Shown here piece after piece: positions 51,261-59,386 of a stretch of DNA of 61,523 nt. The position numbers and the translations under genes were made by a program. Where the stretch lies: the NCBI RefSeq assembly GCF_002777425.1, contig NZ_MDVC01000005.1, positions 1 to 61,523 of the forward strand. The letters run 5' to 3'. Within the stretch, counting starts at the first letter, position 1; every line of letters begins with the position of its first letter. The notes under the pieces are model-generated. The model did not search any database and had not been told where the DNA came from. It saw only the letters and a list, made by a program, of their open reading frames with translations. This DNA comes from Snodgrassella alvi (GTDB lineage Bacteria; Pseudomonadota; Gammaproteobacteria; Burkholderiales; Neisseriaceae).

Positions 51261-51552
51261 ATCAACCTCTTATGTTCTAGTAGTCCGACTGACACGTTGT
51301 CAATGCATCTTCATCCGGTAAGATTTAATAGATGTAAACAGCGATTTTGGGTACGCGAATATACCTATTGTGATGGACTGTTGGCTCTGCGTCAGATAGT
51401 CGGATTAGCAGGTTTGGGTTAGCTAAATGAGTGTTTACGATAAATCAGGTATGGGTGTTAAGCAAGCGCTAATTTTAAGAAAAGTGCTGATTTTATGTAC
51501 TTTTTAATTTATTTTATGCTGAATTTTTTTGGTTATGAGCAATATAATGCTT
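51261..51552. other. Leader and promoter region of ilvI
   Basis: About 290 bases. I looked for an attenuator with a branched-chain leader peptide and did not find one. The strand carrying ilvI has TTGACA about 45 bases before the start, close for a promoter. Bases 51495-51515 match 45698-45718. Confidence 0.35.
51495..51515 (+). repeat. 21-base repeat shared with 45698-45718
   Basis: Identical 21-base AT-rich sequence beginning ATGTACTTTTTAATTT in two intergenic regions, each followed by a T7 run. Confidence 0.45.
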
Positions 51553-51598
51553 AATTTGGACAAATTAAACTGTTTATTTTGATTAATTTGTCCAAATT
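51553..51598 (-). terminator. 16-bp inverted repeat after the DAHP-synthase-like gene
   Basis: Perfect 16-base arms (51553-51568 and 51583-51598, beginning AATTTGGACAAATT) separated by 14 bases. It lies 52 bases past the stop of the minus-strand gene. No T tract follows on either strand, so it could be a weak terminator or an operator. Confidence 0.4.
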
Positions 51599-51650
51599 TG
51601 AAGAAATTATAGGTTTTTGTTAATTATTAAATTTTAGACTTATTGTCCAG

Positions 51651-52508
51651 TTAGTAGATGATGATATGGGCACCTGCTGCCTGTGCCAGTTGCATGAGTG
51701 TTGCACTGTTCATATAGGCATGGGCAAGATGGGAAATATTGGCAACAATCGGTAGATGGGTAATTTGTCTGGCCTTAACAATGGCTTCTACATCAAGCCT
51801 GTATGGGGCATTGCGTTCAAGGCTTAATGTTCCGGCTTCACCCAACATCAGGTGATGATTGCCTTTGAGGGCGATGTGTTCGGCAGCAATCAGCCAATCG
51901 TCAACCTGATGATGTTTGTCTTTGCACAGTACCACCGGGATATTTAGACAGCCTACTTCATTGAGCAGGGCACGGTTGGACATCAGCTCTCCACCCAGAT
52001 AAATAATATCTGCTTCTGCTTGTAAGGCAGGTTCGAGCTGGCGCACATCTCTGATACGTAACCAGACCGATTTACTGGCCTGATGTGCCTGTTTTATTTG
52101 TTGTTGCATGTTAGTACCAGTTGGCTGTGGTGGTGTATAAGGTGAAGCTGTCTGGTAGAAAGGGTCGATAAATATGTTGGTATTTTCTGGAAATTGTAAG
52201 CCGGTGGTGCTGGCTACCCGATGACAGTGCTGGCCGCCGAATTGTTGGCCGCGTACGGTGATGATGGTGTCCTGCTGCTGGATTTCACGGCTGATAATGC
52301 GCCAGTCCTGTAGTATACGCAATGCTTTTTCAACGCCGGCGAGCGCTTCAAGCTCGCGTGGTTCAAATACTCTTTCGTCGCCAACTGCGCCAATAATGGT
52401 ACGTTCTTCGCCGTGCGATATGTGTTCATGCAATCCGCGCTGGCGGATAAAGGTGATGACGTTGTTGATCTGGGTTGCTGTTGCTTGTCGTTGCATTACG
52501 ATAATCAT
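51651..52508 (-). CDS. Degenerate DAHP synthase homologue
   Basis: A 285-residue relative of the type I DAHP synthases with an N-terminal ferredoxin-like regulatory domain (as in Thermotoga). Residues 1-75 match that domain closely (ISHGEERTIIGAVGDER). The barrel half keeps the layout (ADIIYLGGELMSNRALLNEV, WLIAAEHIALKGNHHLML, HLPIVANISHLAHAY) but lacks the metal-binding GPCS cysteine, the KPRTSP substrate loop and the DPSHSGG motif (here NISHLAH), and ends ~50 residues short. It is therefore unlikely to make DAHP and may be a regulator, a partner of an active paralogue, or a gene in decay. The reading frame is intact, which argues against simple decay. Confidence 0.8.
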   Translation of the reverse strand: MIIVMQRQATATQINNVITFIRQRGLHEHISHGEERTIIGAVGDERVFEPRELEALAGVEKALRILQDWRIISREIQQQDTIITVRGQQFGGQHCHRVASTTGLQFPENTNIFIDPFYQTASPYTPPQPTGTNMQQQIKQAHQASKSVWLRIRDVRQLEPALQAEADIIYLGGELMSNRALLNEVGCLNIPVVLCKDKHHQVDDWLIAAEHIALKGNHHLMLGEAGTLSLERNAPYRLDVEAIVKARQITHLPIVANISHLAHAYMNSATLMQLAQAAGAHIIIY

Positions 52509-52711
52509 GTCGGAAGTCCTTGAAAGCAGTGTTTTGATTGTCAGAAAAAATCAGGGTGCTGACAAGTGGCGATTGGCAGGAATCAGAATTAAGCCTGTCT
52601 GTTTAGGGTGTCAGCTATTATGGTAAGAGTGCAACAGTGATAGTAAACTATTGTTATTGATGAAATGTGACTTTATTTTATGTGTTAACTTGCGTGAGTA
52701 AAATTCGGCGT

Positions 52712-52728
52712 GTTTCGTGATGCGAAAC
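52712..52728. promoter_or_regulatory. Operator-like inverted repeat before the efflux operon
   Basis: GTTTCG, TGATG, CGAAAC: a 17-base perfect dyad ending 33 bases before the first efflux gene, of the size bound by TetR- or MarR-type repressors. No regulator gene is adjacent. Confidence 0.4.
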
Positions 52729-52761
52729 CAGTAAAACAGTTCAATAATCAGGAATAGATAG

Positions 52762-53760
52762 ATGAAAATAAGAAGACTGTTGTTTGTGTTGGTGGTACTG
52801 GTGTTGGTTGGGCTGGCGGTATGGATTAATATGCGCAGTCATACTGCTTTACCGGATGGTTTTGCTGGTGGCAATGGTCGCATGGAGTTAAAACGGCTGG
52901 ATGTAGCTACTTTATACTCTGGCCGAGTAGTGGAAATGAAAGTGGATGAGGGTGATATTGTAGCCAAAAATCAGGTTTTGGCTGAGCTTTCATCTGATCA
53001 GACCAGTAGCAAGCTGGCGGCTGCGCGTGCGGATAAACTGCGTGCACAGGAAAATGTGGCTAAAGCAGAAGCGGAAATTGCTGCCCAGCAACAGGCACAT
53101 AAAGTTGCGCAGATGGATCTGGATAATACGCGCCAGCTCAGATCAGATGAGCTGGTATCTTCGCCAGAATTACGCCGGCGTCTGGCTGACCGCGATGCGG
53201 CTATTGCTAAAGTTAAAGCGGCGCAGGCGGCACGCGCTGAGGCACAGGCTGCGGTGAAACAGGCGCAGGCGCAAATTGATGCTACTTCTTCTGCAAACAA
53301 CGATATGCTGATTCGGGCGCCTAAAGCCGGTCGGGTTGAGTATCGTATTGCTGAAGCCGGTAATGTGCTGGGCGAAGGCTATAAGGTGGTGTCGCTGCTA
53401 GACCCAACTGATGTGACGTTGTCGGTATATTTGCCCACGGATACTATTGGTAAGCTGAAGCTTGGGGATGAAGCACGGATTATTCTGGACGGGATGAATG
53501 CAGTCTGGCCGGCAAAAGTGGATTTTATTGATTCCAATGCCCAATTTACGCCCAAGTTTGTAGAAACGCTGAACGAGCGGCAAAAGCTGATGTATAAGGT
53601 CAAGCTAAAAATTCCGCCACAGATTGCGTTGCAATACAGTGGTTTGCTCAAAGGCGGCTTAACGGGTAACGGCTATATCCGTTTAGATAACAGTAAGGCA
53701 TGGCCGCAGCAGTGGCAGGTTAATCTACCCAGTATGAAACAATCAGCCAAAGGTGCCTGA
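52762..53760 (+). CDS. yhiI: HlyD-family membrane fusion protein (YhiI type)
   Basis: A 332-residue periplasmic adaptor with one N-terminal helix (about 6-24). Then come a lipoyl-like half motif (GRVVEMKVDEGDIVAKNQVLAEL), a long Ala/Gln/Lys-rich coiled coil (about 78-175), and the returning barrel (IRAPKAGRVEYRIAEAGNVLGEGYKVV). It links an inner-membrane ABC exporter to an outer-membrane channel. The next three genes supply those parts; the order matches the E. coli yhiI-rbbA-yhhJ group. Confidence 0.9.
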   Translation: MKIRRLLFVLVVLVLVGLAVWINMRSHTALPDGFAGGNGRMELKRLDVATLYSGRVVEMKVDEGDIVAKNQVLAELSSDQTSSKLAAARADKLRAQENVAKAEAEIAAQQQAHKVAQMDLDNTRQLRSDELVSSPELRRRLADRDAAIAKVKAAQAARAEAQAAVKQAQAQIDATSSANNDMLIRAPKAGRVEYRIAEAGNVLGEGYKVVSLLDPTDVTLSVYLPTDTIGKLKLGDEARIILDGMNAVWPAKVDFIDSNAQFTPKFVETLNERQKLMYKVKLKIPPQIALQYSGLLKGGLTGNGYIRLDNSKAWPQQWQVNLPSMKQSAKGA

Positions 53761-53761
53761 G

Positions 53762-56551
53762 ATGGAGAGTACTGCCAAAGAGCAGGCTGCGACAGGAGAA
53801 AACTGGGCTGTTGATTTACGCCATGTGTCCCATCAATACCGGCAGACGGTGGCGTTGCGCGATGTGTCGCTGCAAATCCGGCGCTGTGCTACGGTAGGCC
53901 TGATTGGGCCGGACGGGGTAGGTAAATCGACTTTGCTGTCGTTGATTGCTGGTGTAAAGATTATTCAGCAGGGCGAGGTGCTGGTATTTGGTGACAGCAT
54001 GGCAGATAAGCACAGCCGTCAGTTGCTAAGCCATCGTATTGCATTTATGCCACAGGGGCTTGGCCAGAATCTGTATCCGACTTTATCAGTTAATGAAAAT
54101 GTTGATTTTCATGCGCGCTTATTCGGTTTGCGTGGCGCGATGCGGCATGAGCGTATTGCGCGTTTGTTGCAGGCTACGGGGCTGACACCTTTTGCCGACC
54201 GGCCGGCTGGTAAGCTGTCTGGCGGGATGAAGCAGAAGTTAAGCCTGTGCTGTGCGCTGGTACATAATCCTGAGTTGCTGATTCTGGATGAGCCAACTAC
54301 GGGGGTTGACCCGTTATCACGACGGCAGTTCTGGCAGTTGATTGATCAATTGCGGCAGGAAAATCCGGATATGACGGTGATTGTGGCCACTGCCTATTTT
54401 GATGAAGCCAAGCGCTTTGAATATTTGCTGGCAATGGATGAAGGCCGCCTGATTGTTAATGCACCGACGCAGCAGGTTCTGGAAGAGACGCATACGGATA
54501 CGCTGGAACAGGCTTATGTGAAAATGCTGCCTGAGTCGAAGCAGGATAAAGCCGGCAGTTTACAGCTAACGCCATTTGTACCCGATAAGGATTCACCACC
54601 GGCTATTGAGGCGAAAGATTTAACTAAGCGTTTTGGGGATTTTGTTGCGGTAAATAATGTAAGCTTTACGATTGAGCGTGGCGAAATTTTTGGCTTTCTG
54701 GGGTCGAATGGTTGCGGTAAATCGACAACTATGAAAATGCTTACTGGTTTGCTGGACGCCAGCTCGGGTACTGCCCAGTTGCTTGGGCACACGGTTGATG
54801 CCGATGATATGACGACGCGCATGAAGATTGGATATATGTCGCAGTCGTTTTCTTTATATGAGGAATTAACGGTACGGCAGAATCTGGTTTTATCTGCTCG
54901 GCTATATCGTATGGATGCGGCGCAGATTGGTTCTTCGGTTCAGCAGTCTTTACAGCAGTTTGATCTGGTTGAATTTGCTGATATCCAACCCAGTGAACTG
55001 CCTTTGGGTATCCGGCAACGTTTGCAACTGGCTGCGGCCTGCCTGCACCATCCGCAGGTATTGATTCTAGACGAACCAACATCAGGGGTTGACCCTGTGG
55101 CCAGAGATATGTTCTGGCATCATCTGCTTGATTTATCAAGGCATAATCGTACCACTATCTTTGTATCGACACATTTTATGAATGAGGCAGAACGATGCGA
55201 CCGAATATCGTTTATGCATCAGGGACGGGTACTGGCTATTGGTACGCCTGCTGAGTTGTGTGCCAATAAGAATACAGATGATTTAGAAACAGCATTTATT
55301 GATTATTTGCAAGAAGCGGTAGACAAAAATCAGGATAATCAGCCAGCAACTGCCGAGCATAATCCGCCTCAGGAAACCAAACTGGCGCAAACTGCTGGCA
55401 AGGCAATGAATGTTAATAGTCTTACTTACTGGCTACGGACGGTATGGACATTTGCTGTACGCGAAGGCAAGGAGTTGCTACGCGATAAAATTCGCTTGTT
55501 TTTTGCTTTGTTCGGGCCGGTTGTTTTAATGATGATGGCTGCGTGGTCAGTGTCTTTTGATGTAGAGCATGTAAAGTTTGCAGTATTGGATCGTGATCAG
55601 ACGGTGGAAAGCCGTGCGTTAATCGAACACTTTCATGGTTCGCGCTATTTTACCTTTACCGGCAATCTGCATGATGCCAGTGAAGTTGACCAAACGCTGA
55701 AAATTTCGCGAGCCAGACTGGTTATTGATATTCCCCCCCATTTTGGTCGCGATCTGCTGCGTGGTGATAAGCCGGAAGTGGGGTTTTATGTAGATGGTAC
55801 CATGCCGTTTATGGCGGAGAATATTAAAAGTTTTATTCTGGTGATATTGAACCGCTATGCTACGGCTGAATGGGCTCAGAAAGGCTTGCCAGTATCGCTC
55901 ACGCCTAATGCGCAGATTGCACCGCGCTATGTATACAATCAGGATTTTAAAAGTATTTTTGCGATAACGCCCGGTATGATTATGATGGCAATGATGCTGA
56001 TACCAGTTATGATGACGGCGCTGGGTGTGGTACGCGAGCGGGAAATCGGCTCAATTACCAATCTGTATACTTCTCCGGCTTCGGTAAGGCAGTTTCTGAT
56101 TGGCAAGCAGATACCCTATGTGTTTGTTTCCTTTATCAGCTATCTGATTCTGGTGTGGCTGGCGGTAGTGGTACTGGGTGTACCGGTACGTGGCAGTTTC
56201 TTTGCCATGAGTCTGGGGGCGTTGGCGCTGATTTGTGCTGCCACCGCTTTTGGCTTACTTATTTCCAGTTTTGTTAAGTCACAGGTGGCCGCAATTTTTG
56301 GTTCTGCTATCTTGTCACTGATTCCGGCGCTGAATTTTTCCGGTCTACTTTATCCCTTATCTACGCTAACTGGTGTGAATTACTGGTTTGGCTGGAGTTT
56401 TCCCACTGCATGGTATCAGTTAATCAGTCTGGGCGGTTTTACCAAAGGTTTGGGCTTTCTGGATTTCGTTAACTATTATCTGGTATTGCTGGCATTCTGT
56501 TTGGTGTATGTATTTTTGGCCGGCTGCTTGTTAAAAAAGCAGGAGGTATAG
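53762..56551 (+). CDS. rbbA: RbbA-type ABC ATPase/permease fusion
   Basis: A 929-residue protein fusing two ATP-binding domains and an ABC-2 permease. The first has Walker A GPDGVGKST and signature LSGGMKQK; the second has GSNGCGKST and a weak signature LPLGIRQR, as in other RbbA proteins. The permease half has one helix near 575-595, a large external domain, then five or six helices (about 735-925). E. coli RbbA was reported as ribosome-associated, but this setting fits drug or metabolite efflux. The ATG at 53762 follows the previous stop, with AGG eight bases upstream. A C7 run lies at 55733-55739. Confidence 0.9.
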   Translation: MESTAKEQAATGENWAVDLRHVSHQYRQTVALRDVSLQIRRCATVGLIGPDGVGKSTLLSLIAGVKIIQQGEVLVFGDSMADKHSRQLLSHRIAFMPQGLGQNLYPTLSVNENVDFHARLFGLRGAMRHERIARLLQATGLTPFADRPAGKLSGGMKQKLSLCCALVHNPELLILDEPTTGVDPLSRRQFWQLIDQLRQENPDMTVIVATAYFDEAKRFEYLLAMDEGRLIVNAPTQQVLEETHTDTLEQAYVKMLPESKQDKAGSLQLTPFVPDKDSPPAIEAKDLTKRFGDFVAVNNVSFTIERGEIFGFLGSNGCGKSTTMKMLTGLLDASSGTAQLLGHTVDADDMTTRMKIGYMSQSFSLYEELTVRQNLVLSARLYRMDAAQIGSSVQQSLQQFDLVEFADIQPSELPLGIRQRLQLAAACLHHPQVLILDEPTSGVDPVARDMFWHHLLDLSRHNRTTIFVSTHFMNEAERCDRISFMHQGRVLAIGTPAELCANKNTDDLETAFIDYLQEAVDKNQDNQPATAEHNPPQETKLAQTAGKAMNVNSLTYWLRTVWTFAVREGKELLRDKIRLFFALFGPVVLMMMAAWSVSFDVEHVKFAVLDRDQTVESRALIEHFHGSRYFTFTGNLHDASEVDQTLKISRARLVIDIPPHFGRDLLRGDKPEVGFYVDGTMPFMAENIKSFILVILNRYATAEWAQKGLPVSLTPNAQIAPRYVYNQDFKSIFAITPGMIMMAMMLIPVMMTALGVVREREIGSITNLYTSPASVRQFLIGKQIPYVFVSFISYLILVWLAVVVLGVPVRGSFFAMSLGALALICAATAFGLLISSFVKSQVAAIFGSAILSLIPALNFSGLLYPLSTLTGVNYWFGWSFPTAWYQLISLGGFTKGLGFLDFVNYYLVLLAFCLVYVFLAGCLLKKQEV

Positions 56552-57679
56552 ATGCTGCAATGGTTTAAAAATGTGTGGGTACTGAGTATTAAAGAACTAA
56601 AAAGTCTGCTGAGCGATGTAGTACTGATTGCTTTGATGGTGGTGGTATTGTCTGTAGCCATATATTCTGTAGCCACCAGTATTTCTACGGAAGTGCGACA
56701 TGCTTCTGTGGCGGTAATGGATGCCGACCACAGTGTGCTGTCTTACCGGATTCGTGATTCTTTGCTAGAACCATATTTCAAGCCGCCGGTAGAGGTAAAG
56801 CGCGAGGAAATTGATGCGGCCATGGATAAAGGCGATTATGTGTTTGTGCTGGATATTCCGGTTAACTTTGAACGTGATGTAGTGGCAGGGCGTTCGCCTA
56901 CTATTCAGGTACTGGCTGATGCCACTTCGGTAACTCAGGCCGGGATTGGCTTTAATTATTTAAGCCAGATAATTGATGCACAGACACGCTCGTTTTTACA
57001 CCAGCCGATGGCAGCTGAATATTCGCCGGTGACTCCGGTGCTGAATATCCAGTTTAATCCCAATGGTGAATCTTCATGGTTTATCGCTACGATGAATGTG
57101 ATATCGAATCTGACCTTACTGGCAATTATTCTGGTTGGTGCAGCGGTAATCCGTGAGCGTGAGCACGGAACGATTGAGCAGTTGCTGGTGATGCCGGTAC
57201 ACCCCAGTGAAATTGTGATGGCCAAGATTTTTGCCAATGGTGCGGTGATTTCGGTGGCTTCTCTGCTGTCGCTGTGGTTGGTGATTGAGGGCTGGCTGGG
57301 TATTCCGATTAATGGTTCGGTGTCTTTGTTTAGTCTGGGTATGTTGATTTATCTGTTTTCTGTGGCTTCGCTGGGTATCTGGTTTGCAACGCTGGCACCA
57401 ACCATGCCGCAATTCGGTTTGCTGTGTTTGCCGATATATGTGGTGATGCGTTTGCTTTCAGGCTCGGAATCGCCACTGGAGAGCATGCCGGCTTTTTTTC
57501 AGTATATAACCTGGTTTTCGCCAGAAACCCAGTTTACTCAGTTTAGTCAGGATGTGCTGTTTCGCAATGCCGGGCTGGATATTGTCTGGCCGAAAATAAT
57601 GATGATGACAATCATGGGTGCGCTGTTTCTGGCTTTGGCTTTGTCGCGCTTTCGTGGCATGCTGGCGCAGCATTCTTGA
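56552..57679 (+). CDS. yhhJ: ABC-2 permease (YhhJ type)
   Basis: A 375-residue membrane subunit with one N-terminal helix (about 22-42), a periplasmic domain and five to six helices in the C-terminal half; VIREREHGTIEQLLVMPVHPSEIVMAK is the ABC-2 signature. It lacks an ATPase and presumably pairs with the RbbA-type fusion. AGGAGG sits just before its ATG and there is no gap after the previous stop. It ends 34 bases before the outer-membrane gene. Confidence 0.9.
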   Translation: MLQWFKNVWVLSIKELKSLLSDVVLIALMVVVLSVAIYSVATSISTEVRHASVAVMDADHSVLSYRIRDSLLEPYFKPPVEVKREEIDAAMDKGDYVFVLDIPVNFERDVVAGRSPTIQVLADATSVTQAGIGFNYLSQIIDAQTRSFLHQPMAAEYSPVTPVLNIQFNPNGESSWFIATMNVISNLTLLAIILVGAAVIREREHGTIEQLLVMPVHPSEIVMAKIFANGAVISVASLLSLWLVIEGWLGIPINGSVSLFSLGMLIYLFSVASLGIWFATLAPTMPQFGLLCLPIYVVMRLLSGSESPLESMPAFFQYITWFSPETQFTQFSQDVLFRNAGLDIVWPKIMMMTIMGALFLALALSRFRGMLAQHS

Positions 57680-57713
57680 TGATGATTGCGCCGGATTTTC
57701 GGGAAGTAAGGTG

Positions 57714-59192
57714 ATGAATAAAACATGGTTGCCGGTATTACTGGCTATGGGATTAATGGCAGGCTGTGGCAGAACTGATATTCAGGTGAAATCCACCGTG
57801 GCTGTACCACAGCAGTTTGACCACAATGCTACTGCCCGCGGTACGGCAGACATCAGCCGCTGGTGGCAGAGCTGGCCAGACCCGGTATTGAATGATCTGA
57901 TTAATACGGGTTTAAAAAATAACCGTAATCTGGCCAAGATGAAAGAGAATATGCTTTCAGCTCGTGCCAGTGCAGCTATAGCGGAGTCTGATCTTAGCCC
58001 GCAGGCTGGGGTAGAAAGCAGTGGCGGCTTGCACCGCTACAACGGTGCCAATGCACTCAAAGACCTTGATCTGCCGGGAATCGGTAATACCAAGGATTAT
58101 TTACAGGCGACTGGTTCGCCTCTTGGTGCCAATCGCAGCCGATTGCATGGCAATACAGTGCAGGCAGGTTTCATTGCCAGCTGGGAACCGGATATATTCG
58201 GCCAGAAGCGCAGTGATGCTGATGAAATGCATTATCTGAGTCTGAGCGAAACAGAACGCTGGCATGGTGCTCAGATGCTGCTCAGTAGTGAGATTGCCGA
58301 TAATTATCTGAAAATGCGTGCCATGCAGCAGCGTGTGAAAGTAGGTGAACACAGTGTGGCTACGCTCAAAGAATTGCAGCGCTATACAGTTGGCCGTTTT
58401 CGTGCTGGCCAGACTACGGCTTATGATGTAAGGGAAATTGCCGCCAAACTGGCCGCTATGCAGGCACAGATTGCCACTTATCAGGCTCAGGCAGATGTGT
58501 ATCAGCGCAATATCGCGGTATTAACCGGCCAGTCACCGCAGGGCTTTACGATTGCTCCTGCGTCTCTGGACATTTTTCAGCATTTGCCTTCTGCACCTGC
58601 TGGGCAGTTGCCATTAGATGTCATTACCCGGCGGCCGGATATACGTACTCAGGAAAATGTGGTGAAAGCGATGAGTGCTGGGCTAGCCAGTGCTAAAGCA
58701 GATCGACTACCGCGCTTTTCACTTAATTTTTTATGGCAAACTGGCCAGATACATTTAAATAACAACACATCATATTTAAAAAATGTTGGTGGCTTGCTTG
58801 ATGCCGGTATGACAATTCCGGTATTCACCGCCGGCCGGATTAAACACAATATCGAAAGAGCAGATGCACAGCTACAGGCAGCCATTGCCGAATATGATAA
58901 TATGATTTTGCAGGCACTGGCCGAAGTAGATAATGCCTATCAGATGCAGTTCAGTCTGTACCAGCAAACCCAGTTAATGCATCAGGCGCAAACGCAGGCA
59001 GCCAGTCAGGCCAGTGCAGCCGAGAAACTGTTTCGCTTTGGCAATATGACACTGGATCGCAGTTTACGCGCACGCTTGAATACGGAAGATCTGACTGACA
59101 AACAGATTCAAGGACGGTTGGAAGAAGCGCGTAATCTGGTGAATCTGTATAAGACACTTGGCGGCGGCTGGCAGGATAGTGAGACAGAATAG
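57714..59192 (+). CDS. NodT-family outer-membrane efflux lipoprotein
   Basis: A 492-residue TolC-like channel of the RND/NodT group. The signal peptide MNKTWLPVLLAMGLMAGC carries lipobox LMAGC; two outer-membrane efflux repeats follow (about 70-270 and 290-485) with typical DVITRRPDIRTQENVVKA. GGAAG/AAGG precedes the ATG. It completes the adaptor-ATPase/permease-permease-channel set, so the operon encodes a whole envelope-spanning exporter. The E. coli counterpart lacks a linked channel gene. Confidence 0.92.
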   Translation: MNKTWLPVLLAMGLMAGCGRTDIQVKSTVAVPQQFDHNATARGTADISRWWQSWPDPVLNDLINTGLKNNRNLAKMKENMLSARASAAIAESDLSPQAGVESSGGLHRYNGANALKDLDLPGIGNTKDYLQATGSPLGANRSRLHGNTVQAGFIASWEPDIFGQKRSDADEMHYLSLSETERWHGAQMLLSSEIADNYLKMRAMQQRVKVGEHSVATLKELQRYTVGRFRAGQTTAYDVREIAAKLAAMQAQIATYQAQADVYQRNIAVLTGQSPQGFTIAPASLDIFQHLPSAPAGQLPLDVITRRPDIRTQENVVKAMSAGLASAKADRLPRFSLNFLWQTGQIHLNNNTSYLKNVGGLLDAGMTIPVFTAGRIKHNIERADAQLQAAIAEYDNMILQALAEVDNAYQMQFSLYQQTQLMHQAQTQAASQASAAEKLFRFGNMTLDRSLRARLNTEDLTDKQIQGRLEEARNLVNLYKTLGGGWQDSETE

Positions 59193-59314
59193 CCAATACG
59201 CGCAACCGGATTTGGTTTCCGGACTGCATCGGTAATTTAATAGTTTGATAATATAATTACAAAGCAGGACTGATAAGGTTGAATAGTGGTGACAATGTTA
59301 CACTGGCACTTTAA

Positions 59315-59344
59315 TCAATAATCAATAGTACTATTGATTATTGA
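59315..59344. promoter_or_regulatory. 30-bp perfect palindrome before the patatin gene
   Basis: A perfect, unspaced palindrome centred at 59329/59330, each arm holding two ATCAATA-like units. It lies between the channel gene and the patatin gene, 42 bases before the latter's ATG. No T tract follows, so an operator is more likely than a terminator, though it could cap the efflux transcript. Confidence 0.5.
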
Positions 59345-59386
59345 ACGGAATATTTTAATACGCTTTTTTTGGTCTGGGAGCCATAT

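Noticed and set aside
51261-51552. ilv attenuator with leader peptide
   Set aside because: No short frame rich in Ile, Leu and Val, and no terminator/antiterminator pair was found.
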